Made by a program: the position numbers and the translations under genes
Source of the DNA: Bacillus_BU sp051233475
GTDB taxonomy: Bacteria; Bacillota; Bacilli; Bacillales; Cytobacillaceae
Direction: 5' to 3'
DNA length: 64,000 nt
Assembly (NCBI RefSeq): GCF_051233475.1
Contig: NZ_JBKFGH010000008.1
Span: forward strand, 1-64,000
The notes under the pieces: model-generated
The model's database searches: none
What the model saw: only the letters and a program-made list of their open reading frames with translations
Told to the model about the DNA's origin: nothing
In this document: piece by piece, positions 15,995 to 24,222 of the stretch
How positions within the stretch are numbered: position 1 is the first letter of the stretch
Layout: each line of letters opens with the position of its first letter

Positions 15995-17200
15995 TTAGTC
16001 CTCGTACTTTAACACTCCACCGTGTTTGATTGTTTGGCGAGAAATGGTAATACGTTGAACTGTTGGAGTACCTTCCTCTAACCACATTGCGCGTGCATCG
16101 CGGTACAATCTTTCAACAGGACCATATTCACAATCTTCGAAATAACCAATACCACCGAAAATTTCAAGCATCTCATCACTGACCAATTTAGTGACATGGA
16201 TACTAAACAGCTTACACATTGCTGCCTTTTCTTCAATATATTCTCCTTCAGGATCCACTTCGTAGTCCTTGGCAAAATCACGAACCATTGTACGGAGCGC
16301 ATGAATATAAGTAGACATGTCAGCAATTTTCATTCTAATTGCCTGACGTTCAATGATTGGTTTGCCAAATGTTACGCGGTCATGAGCGCGTTTTAGGGTC
16401 ATTTCTAACATCCGTTGAGCCATTCCCAAGTTGCTGGCTGCGATATGGACACGAGAAACAGATAAGGAATGAATAGCAATTTCTAGACCTTGTCCTTCTT
16501 TTCCTAAAAGGAATTTCTTGTTAACTCTCATGTTAGTAAACTTAAGGCCTGTATGACCCGAACCACGCGCACCCATCATATGTGGCATTGGAGTAAGTTC
16601 ATATCCTGGTGTATCCGCAGAAACCATGAAAGTTGAAAGACGGTTGTCTTTATCACCATTTGGATTGGTAACACAAGTAATATAAGACCAGTTGCTGCAA
16701 TCAGTGTGAGAGATTAAGAACTTTTCTCCGTTAATAATATAATCGTCGCCGTCCTTGACTGCAGTTGTTTGAATATCCATCCCTGTGCCGCCCTTTTCCT
16801 CGGTAACAGCCCAGTTAGTGAAAATCGTTTTATCTTGGAACAATGGCATGTACTCTGCTTTTAGCTCTTCACTTCCATAGTCGTAAAGTGGACGCCAGTT
16901 CAAATCCATTGCATAGTGTAAATGCATGCGCATTCCACCTGGTCCGCGGCTAAATTCTTCTTGAAGCTCTAAAATTTGCTGTTCGGACAGGCCCCAACCG
17001 CCGTACTCTACTGGAAGAGGTGCACGATAAAGATCATTTTTGATATTTGTTTCATAGAATTCCTCAGGAAACTTATTAGTAACCTCGATTTCTTTTTGCA
17101 TTTCATCGTACCGGCCCTCAACCAGTGTACGAATCTGCATCTTATAAGCCTCAAATTGTTCTGGGGTTAATTTACACTTATTTTCCGTTAACGTGCTCAT
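15995..17200 (-). CDS. Acyl-CoA dehydrogenase-like flavoprotein, second copy
   Basis: A 401-residue acyl-CoA dehydrogenase-family protein, distinct from the one at 8196-9332. It has the N-terminal helical domain, WAVTEEKGGTGMDIQTT in the middle domain, RVTFGKPIIERQAIRMKIADM, and EEGTPTVQRITISRQ near the C terminus, which keeps a Glu at the catalytic-base region. A longer N terminus and the GGTGMD variant of the usual GTD motif set it apart. It heads a two-gene operon with the desulfoferrodoxin-like gene. It may be the enoyl-CoA reductase of the neighbouring pathway (CaiA-like role). Substrate and direction are unknown. Confidence 0.85.
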   Translation of the reverse strand: MSTLTENKCKLTPEQFEAYKMQIRTLVEGRYDEMQKEIEVTNKFPEEFYETNIKNDLYRAPLPVEYGGWGLSEQQILELQEEFSRGPGGMRMHLHYAMDLNWRPLYDYGSEELKAEYMPLFQDKTIFTNWAVTEEKGGTGMDIQTTAVKDGDDYIINGEKFLISHTDCSNWSYITCVTNPNGDKDNRLSTFMVSADTPGYELTPMPHMMGARGSGHTGLKFTNMRVNKKFLLGKEGQGLEIAIHSLSVSRVHIAASNLGMAQRMLEMTLKRAHDRVTFGKPIIERQAIRMKIADMSTYIHALRTMVRDFAKDYEVDPEGEYIEEKAAMCKLFSIHVTKLVSDEMLEIFGGIGYFEDCEYGPVERLYRDARAMWLEEGTPTVQRITISRQTIKHGGVLKYED

Positions 17201-17610
17201 ATTTTCCTCCTTATTTGCTTATAAATTTTTTTATGTACATCTTTTTCTGTACGTCTAAATTATAGCAACGGCAAAATTCTAAAACTAATTCGTAATTCTT
17301 CACCTTTATTCATTATTAATAGGAGGCATGAATGAATTGTATTTAATTGTGGGAAATGTCATACTATCCAAGGAGATTGTTACGTAGACTTTGGGCTATT
17401 TTTATGAATAAAAATGACCATGAATTTATTTAAAAACAGTTGTTTTTCTTGAAGTTTGCTCACTTTCTAACAAAGAAAAATTGATTTTTTGGAGGAGAGT
17501 TCAATTATGTGAGGATTGTCATAAATTAGACAATTTCTTCGCGGATAGAATGTTTATTTTTAACTGTGGACATATTAAAATACGTTTATTAAATACAAGG
17601 AGCGATAAAA
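17201..17610. other. Intergenic region upstream of the second acyl-CoA dehydrogenase
   Basis: About 410 bp between divergent genes. It contains the RBS of the minus gene, the RBS of the small plus gene (AAGGAGC near 17600) and a weak FNR/CRP-like site, TGTGGGAAATGTCATA at 17348-17363 (two mismatches to TGTGA-N6-TCACA). A GGAGGAG followed by ATG-TGA at 17491-17512 opens no reading frame. Nothing else is recognisable. Confidence 0.35.
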
Positions 17611-17883
17611 ATGAAGTTCTCAAAGAACATTATTTTGGAATCAGTGGCAGAACGCAAGAACCATGACGAATATGGGCTGGAATTTATTCAAGAGCTTGGC
17701 AATGATGATGCCGGGTATTCTGAAATGGTTGTTGTAATCTTTAAATACAAGGATAAATTTTATAGCGTAGACATCCAGCACATTAACGGTGAAAACAACT
17801 ACGATAATTGGGGCGATGAGGTTGAATGTCCTGAAGTAGTTCGTAAAGAGGCTGTTCAAGTTTATTGGGAAGAAGTTAAATAA
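17611..17883 (+). CDS. Small acidic protein, unknown function
   Basis: A 90-residue, acidic, probably soluble protein without Cys, signal peptide or membrane segment. A good RBS (AAGGAGC, 8-nt spacing) and a strong terminator immediately after the stop show an intact single gene. The sequence (for example VVVIFKYKDKFYSVDIQHING and DEVECPEVVRKEAVQVYWEEV) suggests a small alpha/beta protein. I do not recognise the family. It is monocistronic, and a MITE copy starts about 55 nt downstream. Confidence 0.7.
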   Translation: MKFSKNIILESVAERKNHDEYGLEFIQELGNDDAGYSEMVVVIFKYKDKFYSVDIQHINGENNYDNWGDEVECPEVVRKEAVQVYWEEVK

Positions 17884-17898
17884 AATCGTGTTTATAAA

Positions 17899-17930
17899 AA
17901 TCACTGCCTATTTGGTAGTGATTTTTTCTT
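17899..17930 (+). terminator. Terminator of the small acidic protein gene
   Basis: The stem AATCACTGCC (17899-17908) with GGTAGTGATT (17914-17923), one G-U pair and a 5-nt loop, is followed by a T-run. It starts 16 nt after the stop codon. Confidence 0.85.
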
Positions 17931-17937
17931 TGTTTAT

Positions 17938-18122
17938 GGCTGTGTTAAAGACGAATGTTGATTTTTGAGCACTCTTTTGATTGGAGCGGAAGGTGCGAGA
18001 CTCCTGCGGGAGAAGGTGTCACGGGAGACCCCACAGGCGCTATGGCGCCGAGGAGGCTCCCGGACTCCCCCGCGGAAAGCGAGCACCTGGAGCGGAAATC
18101 AACAGCCAAATTTAACACAGCC
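17938..18122. repeat. MITE-like element, copy A (185 bp)
   Basis: Perfect 12-bp terminal inverted repeats GGCTGTGTTAAA/TTTAACACAGCC enclose a second inverted pair (GTTGAT...GGAGCGGAAGG with CCTGGAGCGGAAATCAAC) and a GC-rich centre. Flanking 8-mers TTGTTTAT and TTATTTAC match at 6 of 8 positions, consistent with an aged 8-bp target duplication. There is no transposase; the short ORFs inside it are artefacts. Confidence 0.85.
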
Positions 18123-18204
18123 TTATTTACAAGTATTTGATTAGTCTGAAAATTTATATTAGCATACTTGTATAGGAGTCAACCGATAACAAGAGGTGAA
18201 TACG

Positions 18205-19917
18205 TTGAAAATACTTATAAAGAACAATGAACAAGAAGCTGCCGATCTCTTTAAACAGCGACTTAAAGCATTCAAAGACATGCTGGAACCCCACATATCT
18301 AACTTACAACATACATTACATAACAATACAAAGATGATCATGTTTCTATCGGTTGGTAATCGCCATAATCGGGCAAAGGTATTTACCGGAATCGGCAATC
18401 AGCTTGATACTTCTTGGAAGAATGCTGCTGAAAAAGCAAAGAAATTTATTAAAAAAAGTAAAATGAACCCAGAGTGGTTAAAGGTTGATTTTGTAACCGA
18501 TTGTGAGGTTGTTAGTATTGAAGAGTTTATTCTAAAAATCACCAAAGCAAAAGAGAATTACTTCCGATTTGGAATATCCTTTGATGCTAATTTTAATTTG
18601 GCATTTTTAGAACAAGAAGTGAACGCCAATCAGTTTATTAAATTCAGCAAGGAACATAATCGAGCCTATTTGAGTGAACAAAATATTAATCATTACTGTA
18701 AAACGGACCGAAATATGAAGGGTTCTATTAACTTTAATAGCATTCATAGCATTACGTTGTATAACACGGTCAGTTTCTTTTACGATCATGAATTGTTTGA
18801 ACTTGAGTCTACTTCATTAAATAATGGGAGAAGAAAAACACCGCGCTTAACTAAAAATAGTGTTAGAGAAATTATCCAAAAATCATCAGCATTTCTAGCG
18901 AATCAGATTCAAGATAATGGTATGTACATATATGGATATTTCCCCTGTTTTAATAAAAAGATAAACTTTTATAATATTTTGCGTCACGCAAGCTCCACCT
19001 ATTCCATTATCGAAGCGTATGAAATGACGAGAGATGAAAACTTGGTTCACCCGATAAAAAGGGCTTTAACCTACCTAGAAAATGATACGATTGTCAAATA
19101 TGAAACTGACGATGGACATATCTGTGCGTATGTTTTGGAGAAATCAAGCAACTCAGAAATAAAATTAGGGGCAAATGCAGCTGCTATTCTTGCTTTTTCA
19201 AAATATACGAAGGTGTTTCACGATGAAAGTTACCTGCCTCTAATGAGACAATTGGCACTTGGAATCGAAAAAATGCAGGATCCTACGACTGGCAAGTTTG
19301 TTCATATTTTAGACCCTGTGGATTTAACTGTGAAAGAGGCATTTCGAATCATTTATTATGATGGAGAAGCGGCGTTTGCGTTAATGAGGTTATATGATAT
19401 CGATGCTAATCCTAAATGGCTGGCGATTGTCGAGAAGGCATTTTCTTATTTTATCGAAAATAACTATTGGACGTATCATGATCATTGGCTGAGCTATTGT
19501 ACGAATGAACTTACTACCCACCAACCGCTTGATCAATATTTTCAATTTGGATTAGAAAATGTTAAGCATCAATTGGATTTCATGATGCAGCGAGAAACCA
19601 CTTATCCGACCTTTCTAGAATTAACAACTGCTGCTTATAAAATGGTTAATAGGATGAAAAAGCTGAATCGGCACGAACTTTTGTCTGCCTTTGATGAGGA
19701 AAAATTAATATCCGTTATCCATCACCGCGCACATTATCAGTTAAATGGATATTTTTATCCTGAGGTGGCCATGTATTTTGAGCATCCTGAAAAAATTCTA
19801 GATGGGTTTTTCATTCGCCATCATTCCTTCCGCTGCCGTATCGATGACGTCGAGCATAATATTTCAGGATATTGTAATTATTTATCAGACATATTAACCA
19901 ATGGTACTGAGGAATAA
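18205..19917 (+). CDS. Two-domain protein with C-terminal alpha/alpha-toroid-like region, unknown
   Basis: 570 residues. The start is set at TTG 18205 because AAGAGGTG then has a 6-nt spacing; the GTG at 18196 overlaps the RBS. The first ~210 residues form an alpha/beta-looking domain (MIMFLSVGNRHNRAKVFTGIG, then WLKVDFVTDCEVV). Residues ~235-560 are helical with repeats such as GANAAAILAFSKYT and YYDGEAAFALMRLYDI, which recall (alpha/alpha)6 barrel or N-acylglucosamine 2-epimerase-like folds. There is no signal peptide, and I cannot name the family. It is flanked by a MITE and a strong terminator and is monocistronic. Confidence 0.75.
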   Translation: MKILIKNNEQEAADLFKQRLKAFKDMLEPHISNLQHTLHNNTKMIMFLSVGNRHNRAKVFTGIGNQLDTSWKNAAEKAKKFIKKSKMNPEWLKVDFVTDCEVVSIEEFILKITKAKENYFRFGISFDANFNLAFLEQEVNANQFIKFSKEHNRAYLSEQNINHYCKTDRNMKGSINFNSIHSITLYNTVSFFYDHELFELESTSLNNGRRKTPRLTKNSVREIIQKSSAFLANQIQDNGMYIYGYFPCFNKKINFYNILRHASSTYSIIEAYEMTRDENLVHPIKRALTYLENDTIVKYETDDGHICAYVLEKSSNSEIKLGANAAAILAFSKYTKVFHDESYLPLMRQLALGIEKMQDPTTGKFVHILDPVDLTVKEAFRIIYYDGEAAFALMRLYDIDANPKWLAIVEKAFSYFIENNYWTYHDHWLSYCTNELTTHQPLDQYFQFGLENVKHQLDFMMQRETTYPTFLELTTAAYKMVNRMKKLNRHELLSAFDEEKLISVIHHRAHYQLNGYFYPEVAMYFEHPEKILDGFFIRHHSFRCRIDDVEHNISGYCNYLSDILTNGTEE

Positions 19918-19922
19918 AGAAG

Positions 19923-19960
19923 CAAACCGATGTTACTTTAGCAGCATCGGTTTGTTTTTT
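19923..19960. terminator. Bidirectional terminator between convergent genes
   Basis: The perfect 10-bp stem CAAACCGATG (19923-19932) with CATCGGTTTG (19945-19954) is followed by TTTTTT. It starts six nt after the stop of the upstream plus gene and ends just before the stop of the convergent minus gene. Confidence 0.85.
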
Positions 19961-19965
19961 GCTTT

Positions 19966-20787
19966 TCACCAGGTATAGACATCCGGTCGGCGCTGTGTCA
20001 GTGTCGGTACTCGTTTCCGAACATCTTCAACCAAGTTCAAATCAAGATCAACCGTTATGATACTAGTCTGGTCGGAAGCTTGAGCAATAACAATGCCCCA
20101 CGGATCAACTGCCATACTTCTGCCGTAGCTCCATTCATTGTGCGGCGGGAACTGTCCAAAGGTTGCCGGTGCAACGACATAAACTTGATTTTCAATGGCT
20201 CTTGCCCGTAACAGAATTTCCCAATGGTCCTTGCCAGTGTGGAGCATAAAGATAGCCGGTACCAAGATTACCTTGGCTCCCTTTAAAGCTAAAATGCGAT
20301 ACATTTCTGGGAAGCGCAGGTCAAAGCATACACTAAGTCCAACCGGAACACCCTTAATAGAGGTGACAACAATCTTGTCCCCCGCCTCTTCCACTTTACT
20401 GCCTGAAATGTTCCTTCCAGCTATCTGAGCATTAAATGTGTGTAGTTTTTCATACACATCTTGAATTTCTCCTTGAGGGTTAATAACGCAGCAAGTATTT
20501 TTCAATTTCTCTTGTCCTTCTACTCGAAGGTTCATCGTTCCTGCTACGATATAAAGGTTTAACTCCATTGCGATGCTTTTGAATGTTGTTAATGTGGGAC
20601 CATCGATGGTTTCAGCCGCTTCAAAAAATTCTGTTTTTCTGCCCATCATATGGAAGTTTTCGGGTAAAACCACGACATCCGGATTGCTTTTTGCCGCCTC
20701 GTATATCAATTTGATTGCGGTTTGAACATTTTCTTCTACTTGATTCGTGACCTTCATTTGAATCATCGAAACTGTTAATTTATCCAT
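19966..20787 (-). CDS. Carbon-nitrogen hydrolase (Nit/omega-amidase type)
   Basis: About 273 residues from ATG 20787; upstream ATGs at 20799 and 20856 are possible but have poorer context. The nitrilase catalytic triad is visible: Glu in VVLPENF, Lys in YEKLHTF, Cys in VGLSVCFDLRFPE. The FDLRFPEMYRILALKGA and WEILLRARAIENQVYVVAPATFG blocks place it with Nit2-like or deaminated-glutathione amidases, so it hydrolyses a small amide such as an omega-amide. It is cytoplasmic and monocistronic, and has a bidirectional terminator downstream. The precise substrate is not certain. Confidence 0.88.
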   Translation of the reverse strand: MDKLTVSMIQMKVTNQVEENVQTAIKLIYEAAKSNPDVVVLPENFHMMGRKTEFFEAAETIDGPTLTTFKSIAMELNLYIVAGTMNLRVEGQEKLKNTCCVINPQGEIQDVYEKLHTFNAQIAGRNISGSKVEEAGDKIVVTSIKGVPVGLSVCFDLRFPEMYRILALKGAKVILVPAIFMLHTGKDHWEILLRARAIENQVYVVAPATFGQFPPHNEWSYGRSMAVDPWGIVIAQASDQTSIITVDLDLNLVEDVRKRVPTLTQRRPDVYTW

Positions 20788-20907
20788 CTTAATATCCATC
20801 CCTATTACGTTTTTAAAAAAGCCAACTAGTCTACTATTTTGAAATAAGTATAGCATCTACTAGGTTAACAGAAAAATCAGAAAGGGGGTTTTTATCTTAT
20901 CCATAGG

Positions 20908-21090
20908 CTGTGTTAAAGCTCAGTGTTGATTTTTTACGCAATGTTGATTGGAGCGGAAGGCGCTTGACTCCTGCGGGAGCAGCGGGACAGGCGAGACCCC
21001 ACAGGAGCTTTAGCTCCGAGGAGGCTCGCCGCCCGCCCCGCGGAAAGCAAGCGCCTGGAGCGGAAATCAACAGTCAAGTTTAACACAGCC
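20908..21090. repeat. MITE-like element, copy B (183 bp) with perfect 8-bp duplication
   Basis: Terminal repeats GGCTGTGTTAAA/TTTAACACAGCC are flanked on both sides by TATCCATA, a perfect 8-bp target-site duplication. The centre differs slightly from copy A (agcagcgggacaggcgag and a GGAGCTTTAGCTCC hairpin), defining a subtype shared with copy E. It lies between a minus amidohydrolase start and the 3' end of the merR gene. Confidence 0.9.
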
Positions 21091-21139
21091 TATCCATAAA
21101 AAAGCGACCGGCTTTAGCCAATCGCTCTTGATCTTTTGT

Positions 21140-21904
21140 TTATTTCTTCATTCCAGTATAAATGTGAATAGCGTCTCTTAAAAATGCTGCCGTTCCTGGC
21201 TGCTCTTTATCATAATAGGCCGTAAACCTTTCATCATCCACATACATCTGCGCTAGCCCTGCATGTGCTTCCTTGCTGTACTCGGTCCAATAATGAAGGA
21301 GCCATTTTTTATGAAGCTCTGCTGCCTTCTGAGCTACTTCTCCTGCTGGGTCCCCCGTTTTGAAGGCTTCCGCTAACGTGAGGTGAAGCTCTTCAGCAAG
21401 TGCTGTAGCCTCATCATATTCTTCCTGGGTCATGTTCATCAATTTTGCATTAGATTTTTCTACCGTTTCCTTGCCATACTTCTCGCGAATTTCCTTGCCG
21501 TATTTTTTTTCATTTTCATCTATCATGTTTTTCTTAAAGCCTTCAAACTTTTCTTTATCACTCATGGTTATTCTCCCTTCAGTTAAGGCGATTGTTTTTT
21601 CTACATTCGCAATTAATAAATCTAACTGCTGTCTTTTTTCAAGGAGTTTTTCCCGATGTTCTTTAAGTGCCTTTCCAGCCTCAAAACTAGGAGAGGTTAC
21701 GATTTCCTTAATGTTTTCAAGGTTGACCCCTAATTCTCTGTAGAACAAAATTTGCTGAAGCTTGTTAACCTCTGCTTGCCCATAAATACGATATCCTGAC
21801 GAATTGATTCTTGCCGGCTTAAGAATCCCAATTTCATCATAATATCGAAGCGTTCTGGTGCTAATACTTGCTAAACTGGCTAGCTTTTGCACTGTATATT
21901 CCAT
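21140..21904 (-). CDS. MerR-family regulator with TipAS effector domain
   Basis: 254 residues. The MerR winged helix (1-70) contains YTVQKLASLASISTRTLRYYDEIGILKPARINSSGYRIY; a coiled-coil helix spans about 75-115; the C-terminal ~140 residues form a TipAS-like antibiotic-binding domain (EELHLTLAEAFKTGDP...HKKWLLHYW, QPGTAAFLRDAIHIY). Members such as TipAL and Mta sense small hydrophobic ligands and activate efflux or their own genes. The gene has a classic MerR promoter overlapping a 21-bp dyad directly upstream, so it is probably autoregulated. RBS AAGGAGGTG. Confidence 0.92.
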   Translation of the reverse strand: MEYTVQKLASLASISTRTLRYYDEIGILKPARINSSGYRIYGQAEVNKLQQILFYRELGVNLENIKEIVTSPSFEAGKALKEHREKLLEKRQQLDLLIANVEKTIALTEGRITMSDKEKFEGFKKNMIDENEKKYGKEIREKYGKETVEKSNAKLMNMTQEEYDEATALAEELHLTLAEAFKTGDPAGEVAQKAAELHKKWLLHYWTEYSKEAHAGLAQMYVDDERFTAYYDKEQPGTAAFLRDAIHIYTGMKK

Positions 21905-21926
21905 CTGGTCACCTCCTTACAGATTA

Positions 21927-21957
21927 ACAATACACCTTAACGTAACGTTAAGGTCAA
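21927..21957 (-). promoter_or_regulatory. MerR-type promoter with 19-bp spacer and palindromic operator
   Basis: On the minus strand, -35 TTGACC (21952-21957) and -10 TATTGT (21927-21932) are separated by exactly 19 nt, the over-long spacing used by MerR activators. The spacer holds the perfect dyad ACCTTAACG-TAA-CGTTAAGGT (21934-21954). The -35 overlaps the stop codon of the upstream DUF5658-like gene. Confidence 0.85.
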
Positions 21958-22262
21958 TAGGTATTTACAAAGACTGTACTTATCCAAAAACAGTGTACGA
22001 AAAAGATAATTGTATAAAACCCGGATGCGAAATAGGTTAGGATCCTTGAAGAAGTTGATTTAGGGACCTTTTTTAAAATAATAAATAAATATAAACAAAA
22101 CGAGAGGGTGAATTTTATCAGTAAAAATAATACCGGATTCGTTTGATATATATGGTTCATGATCGGATTCATTTCTTGGATTAATGATAGTTCTAAACCA
22201 ATAAATGTAATGATGGCATCAAATACATTCAATATGGATAAATAATAAAATAACCGAACCAT
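21954..22262 (-). CDS. DUF5658-like small membrane protein
   Basis: A 102-residue protein with about three hydrophobic helices. The order NVFDAIITFIGLELSLIQEMNPIMNHI then LLIKFTLSFCLYLFIILKKV fits DUF5658-type membrane proteins, whose function is not known. The start ATG 22262 has AGGTGA at a suitable distance. Its TGA stop lies within the -35 box of the downstream merR-type promoter, so readthrough from this gene would cross the MerR operator. It may form a loose unit with the regulator. Confidence 0.7.
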   Translation of the reverse strand: MVRLFYYLSILNVFDAIITFIGLELSLIQEMNPIMNHIYQTNPVLFLLIKFTLSFCLYLFIILKKVPKSTSSRILTYFASGFYTIIFFVHCFWISTVFVNTY

Positions 22263-22433
22263 AGAATCACCTACTTGTTCTTAATTAAGAATATTTTCGT
22301 TATAAAAAAGCCCCATACTTCAATTATTTACGGGGTGCAAAAAGAAATACGGGTTAATTATTACAAATCCTTTGTTTTTGTTCTCCAATAAGAACACACA
22401 ACTTTATTATATACCCAAAAAAGAATCTATACA

Positions 22434-22496
22434 AAAAAAGGTGCCTGACCCCCGACGCTTTAAAGCTTTAAAGCATTGGGGGTCAGGCACCTTTTT
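22434..22496. repeat. Long inverted repeat (GGTGCCTGACCCCC family)
   Basis: GGTGCCTGACCCCC (22440-22453) and GGGGGTCAGGCACC (22478-22491) are perfect complements. They are flanked by an A-run and a T-run, with nested GCTTTAAAGC repeats in the loop. It could work as a terminator in either direction, but sits between divergent genes, so I treat it as an inserted palindromic repeat. It makes up most of the otherwise empty 22263-22569 region. A degraded relative lies at 29530-29585. Confidence 0.75.
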
Positions 22497-22569
22497 CTGC
22501 GAATGTTTAGAAGCATTCCGACCATAATATTTATTAAACAGGACCGGTCACCAGAAGGGAGTGAATGTC

Positions 22570-23574
22570 ATGAGTAAGTTTTTTTATATATTAACGGCTT
22601 TACTATTTTTCATTTTATGTACACCACTACTCACCGAGGCGCATGTTAAGTGGTTTACAGAGGTGACGCCTAAAAAGGAAACGATTGAACATATTTTATC
22701 CCCTATGTTTATGATCGTTTCAGTAGGAGTTGCTTTATGTCTCGCTCTTTTAACACAATTCCTTCCTTATTTTGAAAAAATCAAAACGGTTCATGCGGTC
22801 GATGCGTTTCTGGATCGCTACCGTATTTCTTCTCGGCACATTTTAAAATACGGAACCGCACTAGCATTATTGATTCAAGTTTTATCAGGAACGATTTTTG
22901 CACCTGAATTCGCTATCGAAAATCAGCTTGTTCGGATTTCAATTTGGGTGACAATCATTTTACTGATTATCCCGATTCATTATGCAACGAAAATAGGTGC
23001 TTCCATCCTTTTCGTATTATTTTTTTACCAACTTGCCAAGTCCGGCTTATTCCATATGCTTGACTATGGCTTTTATTTAGCAATTATTGGAGTTTTATTG
23101 GTTGGCGGTACGAAGCTCGATAATTGGGGTTTCCCTTTTTTATATTTAGGAACAGGGCTTTCCCTTTGCTGGGTGGCCGTTGAAAAGTGGGTATATCCAG
23201 CGATGAGCATCTATATCATTCACGAGCATGACGTTCCAACCTTCGGATTTGCTCCCGAAACTTTTGTTGTTATTGCTGCCTTTATTGAATTTGTAGTAGG
23301 GTATTTGCTGATTGTTGGAATTTTAAACCGGCTTTTGGCCTTTGTTTTAACGTTAATTTTTATTTCAACAACGATGCTGTTTGGTACGACAGAAATTATT
23401 GGACACTTCATGATTCATATTGTGTTAATTATTTTCATTATTGAAGGCATCTCGTTTTATGATCCACCCCTTAAGATTCATAAAACAAGAATATCCCAGA
23501 TTGTCTTTGTGTTTTTAAACTTCATCTTTACGTTAGCAACATTTTTATTACTATATTATCGGTTTGCTCATTAA
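22570..23574 (+). CDS. Polytopic membrane protein, DoxX-like, unknown
   Basis: 334 residues with about eight to nine hydrophobic helices; the start is set at ATG 22570 (AAGGGAG, 8-nt spacing) rather than GTG 22561. An N-terminal helix with an AH-like boundary (LLTEAHVKWF) resembles a signal anchor, and conserved His residues (SSRHILKYGTALALLIQ, YYRFAH end) plus a C-terminal four-helix part (FGFAPETFVVIAAFIEFVVGYLLIVG, FGTTEIIGHFMIHIVLI) suggest a DoxX/quinone-interacting type membrane protein. It is convergent with a TetR/iron-sulfur operon. The function is not known. Confidence 0.72.
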   Translation: MSKFFYILTALLFFILCTPLLTEAHVKWFTEVTPKKETIEHILSPMFMIVSVGVALCLALLTQFLPYFEKIKTVHAVDAFLDRYRISSRHILKYGTALALLIQVLSGTIFAPEFAIENQLVRISIWVTIILLIIPIHYATKIGASILFVLFFYQLAKSGLFHMLDYGFYLAIIGVLLVGGTKLDNWGFPFLYLGTGLSLCWVAVEKWVYPAMSIYIIHEHDVPTFGFAPETFVVIAAFIEFVVGYLLIVGILNRLLAFVLTLIFISTTMLFGTTEIIGHFMIHIVLIIFIIEGISFYDPPLKIHKTRISQIVFVFLNFIFTLATFLLLYYRFAH

Positions 23575-23592
23575 ACACCGGCGGGATGATTT

Positions 23593-24207
23593 TTATAACA
23601 AGCTGATTTTCCCTAATTGGTTGACTAAGACGATGTTAAATAATTCTTCAATCGCTGTTAATTTTTTATATGCATAAAGCTGATCCGCAAAATGCGGTAA
23701 ATGATAGTGGATATACCCCTGAATCCCAATTAGCAAAATTTCACATACTTCTTCTGGAAATTGCAACTGAAAAACATGGTTGTCAATTCCTCCTTGTACC
23801 ACTGCCGTTAAGATCGGATGAAAATGAAAACGAAATCTTTCCTCTAAAGTACTATGAATCTTGTTCGCACGATCATCGTCTATATAATTAGGAAAGGGGC
23901 TCGATTGGGATGATGGATTAATTAATTTTTTTAAAATCTTGTTTATTTTTTCAAAAGAATCAAGTGAAAGATCCTGACTTATTTGCTTAATTTCTACAAT
24001 TTGCTCATCATAAAAATGATCAATGATTTCATTTAGAAGATCATCTTTAGATTTAAAATAATGATAAAAGGTCCCTTTCGCAATATTCACTTCGCTAATA
24101 ATCGTGTTTACAGAAGTTTTCTCGTATCCATGTTCATTAAAAAGTCTTGTTGCATGAGCCATGATTTGTTGTTTTCGATTTTCTGAACTGTTATTTTTTT
24201 CAAGCAT
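23593..24207 (-). CDS. TetR-family transcriptional regulator
   Basis: 204 residues. The N-terminal HTH (about 12-58) reads QQIMAHATRLFNEHGYEKTSVNTIISEVNIAKGTFYHYFKSKDDLL, a textbook TetR motif. The C-terminal part is a helical ligand/dimer domain with no specific match I can name. It lies 15 nt downstream of the NapH-like gene and is transcribed with it from a promoter that overlaps a 35-bp perfect palindrome, so autoregulation is likely. RBS AGGGGGA precedes ATG 24207. Confidence 0.93.
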   Translation of the reverse strand: MLEKNNSSENRKQQIMAHATRLFNEHGYEKTSVNTIISEVNIAKGTFYHYFKSKDDLLNEIIDHFYDEQIVEIKQISQDLSLDSFEKINKILKKLINPSSQSSPFPNYIDDDRANKIHSTLEERFRFHFHPILTAVVQGGIDNHVFQLQFPEEVCEILLIGIQGYIHYHLPHFADQLYAYKKLTAIEELFNIVLVNQLGKISLL

Positions 24208-24222
24208 GGATGATCCCCCTGT

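Noticed and set aside
17955..18140. Short frames recurring in several repeats (for example encoding SAEGARLLREKV or DWSGRCETPAGEGV)
   Set aside because: They are translations of the MITE family, appear in the same form in each copy and have no RBS; not genes.
22500..22560. GGACCGGTCA as a second site for the TetR operator
   Set aside because: Only an 8-bp dyad; it does not share the arms of the 35-bp palindrome at 24991-25025.
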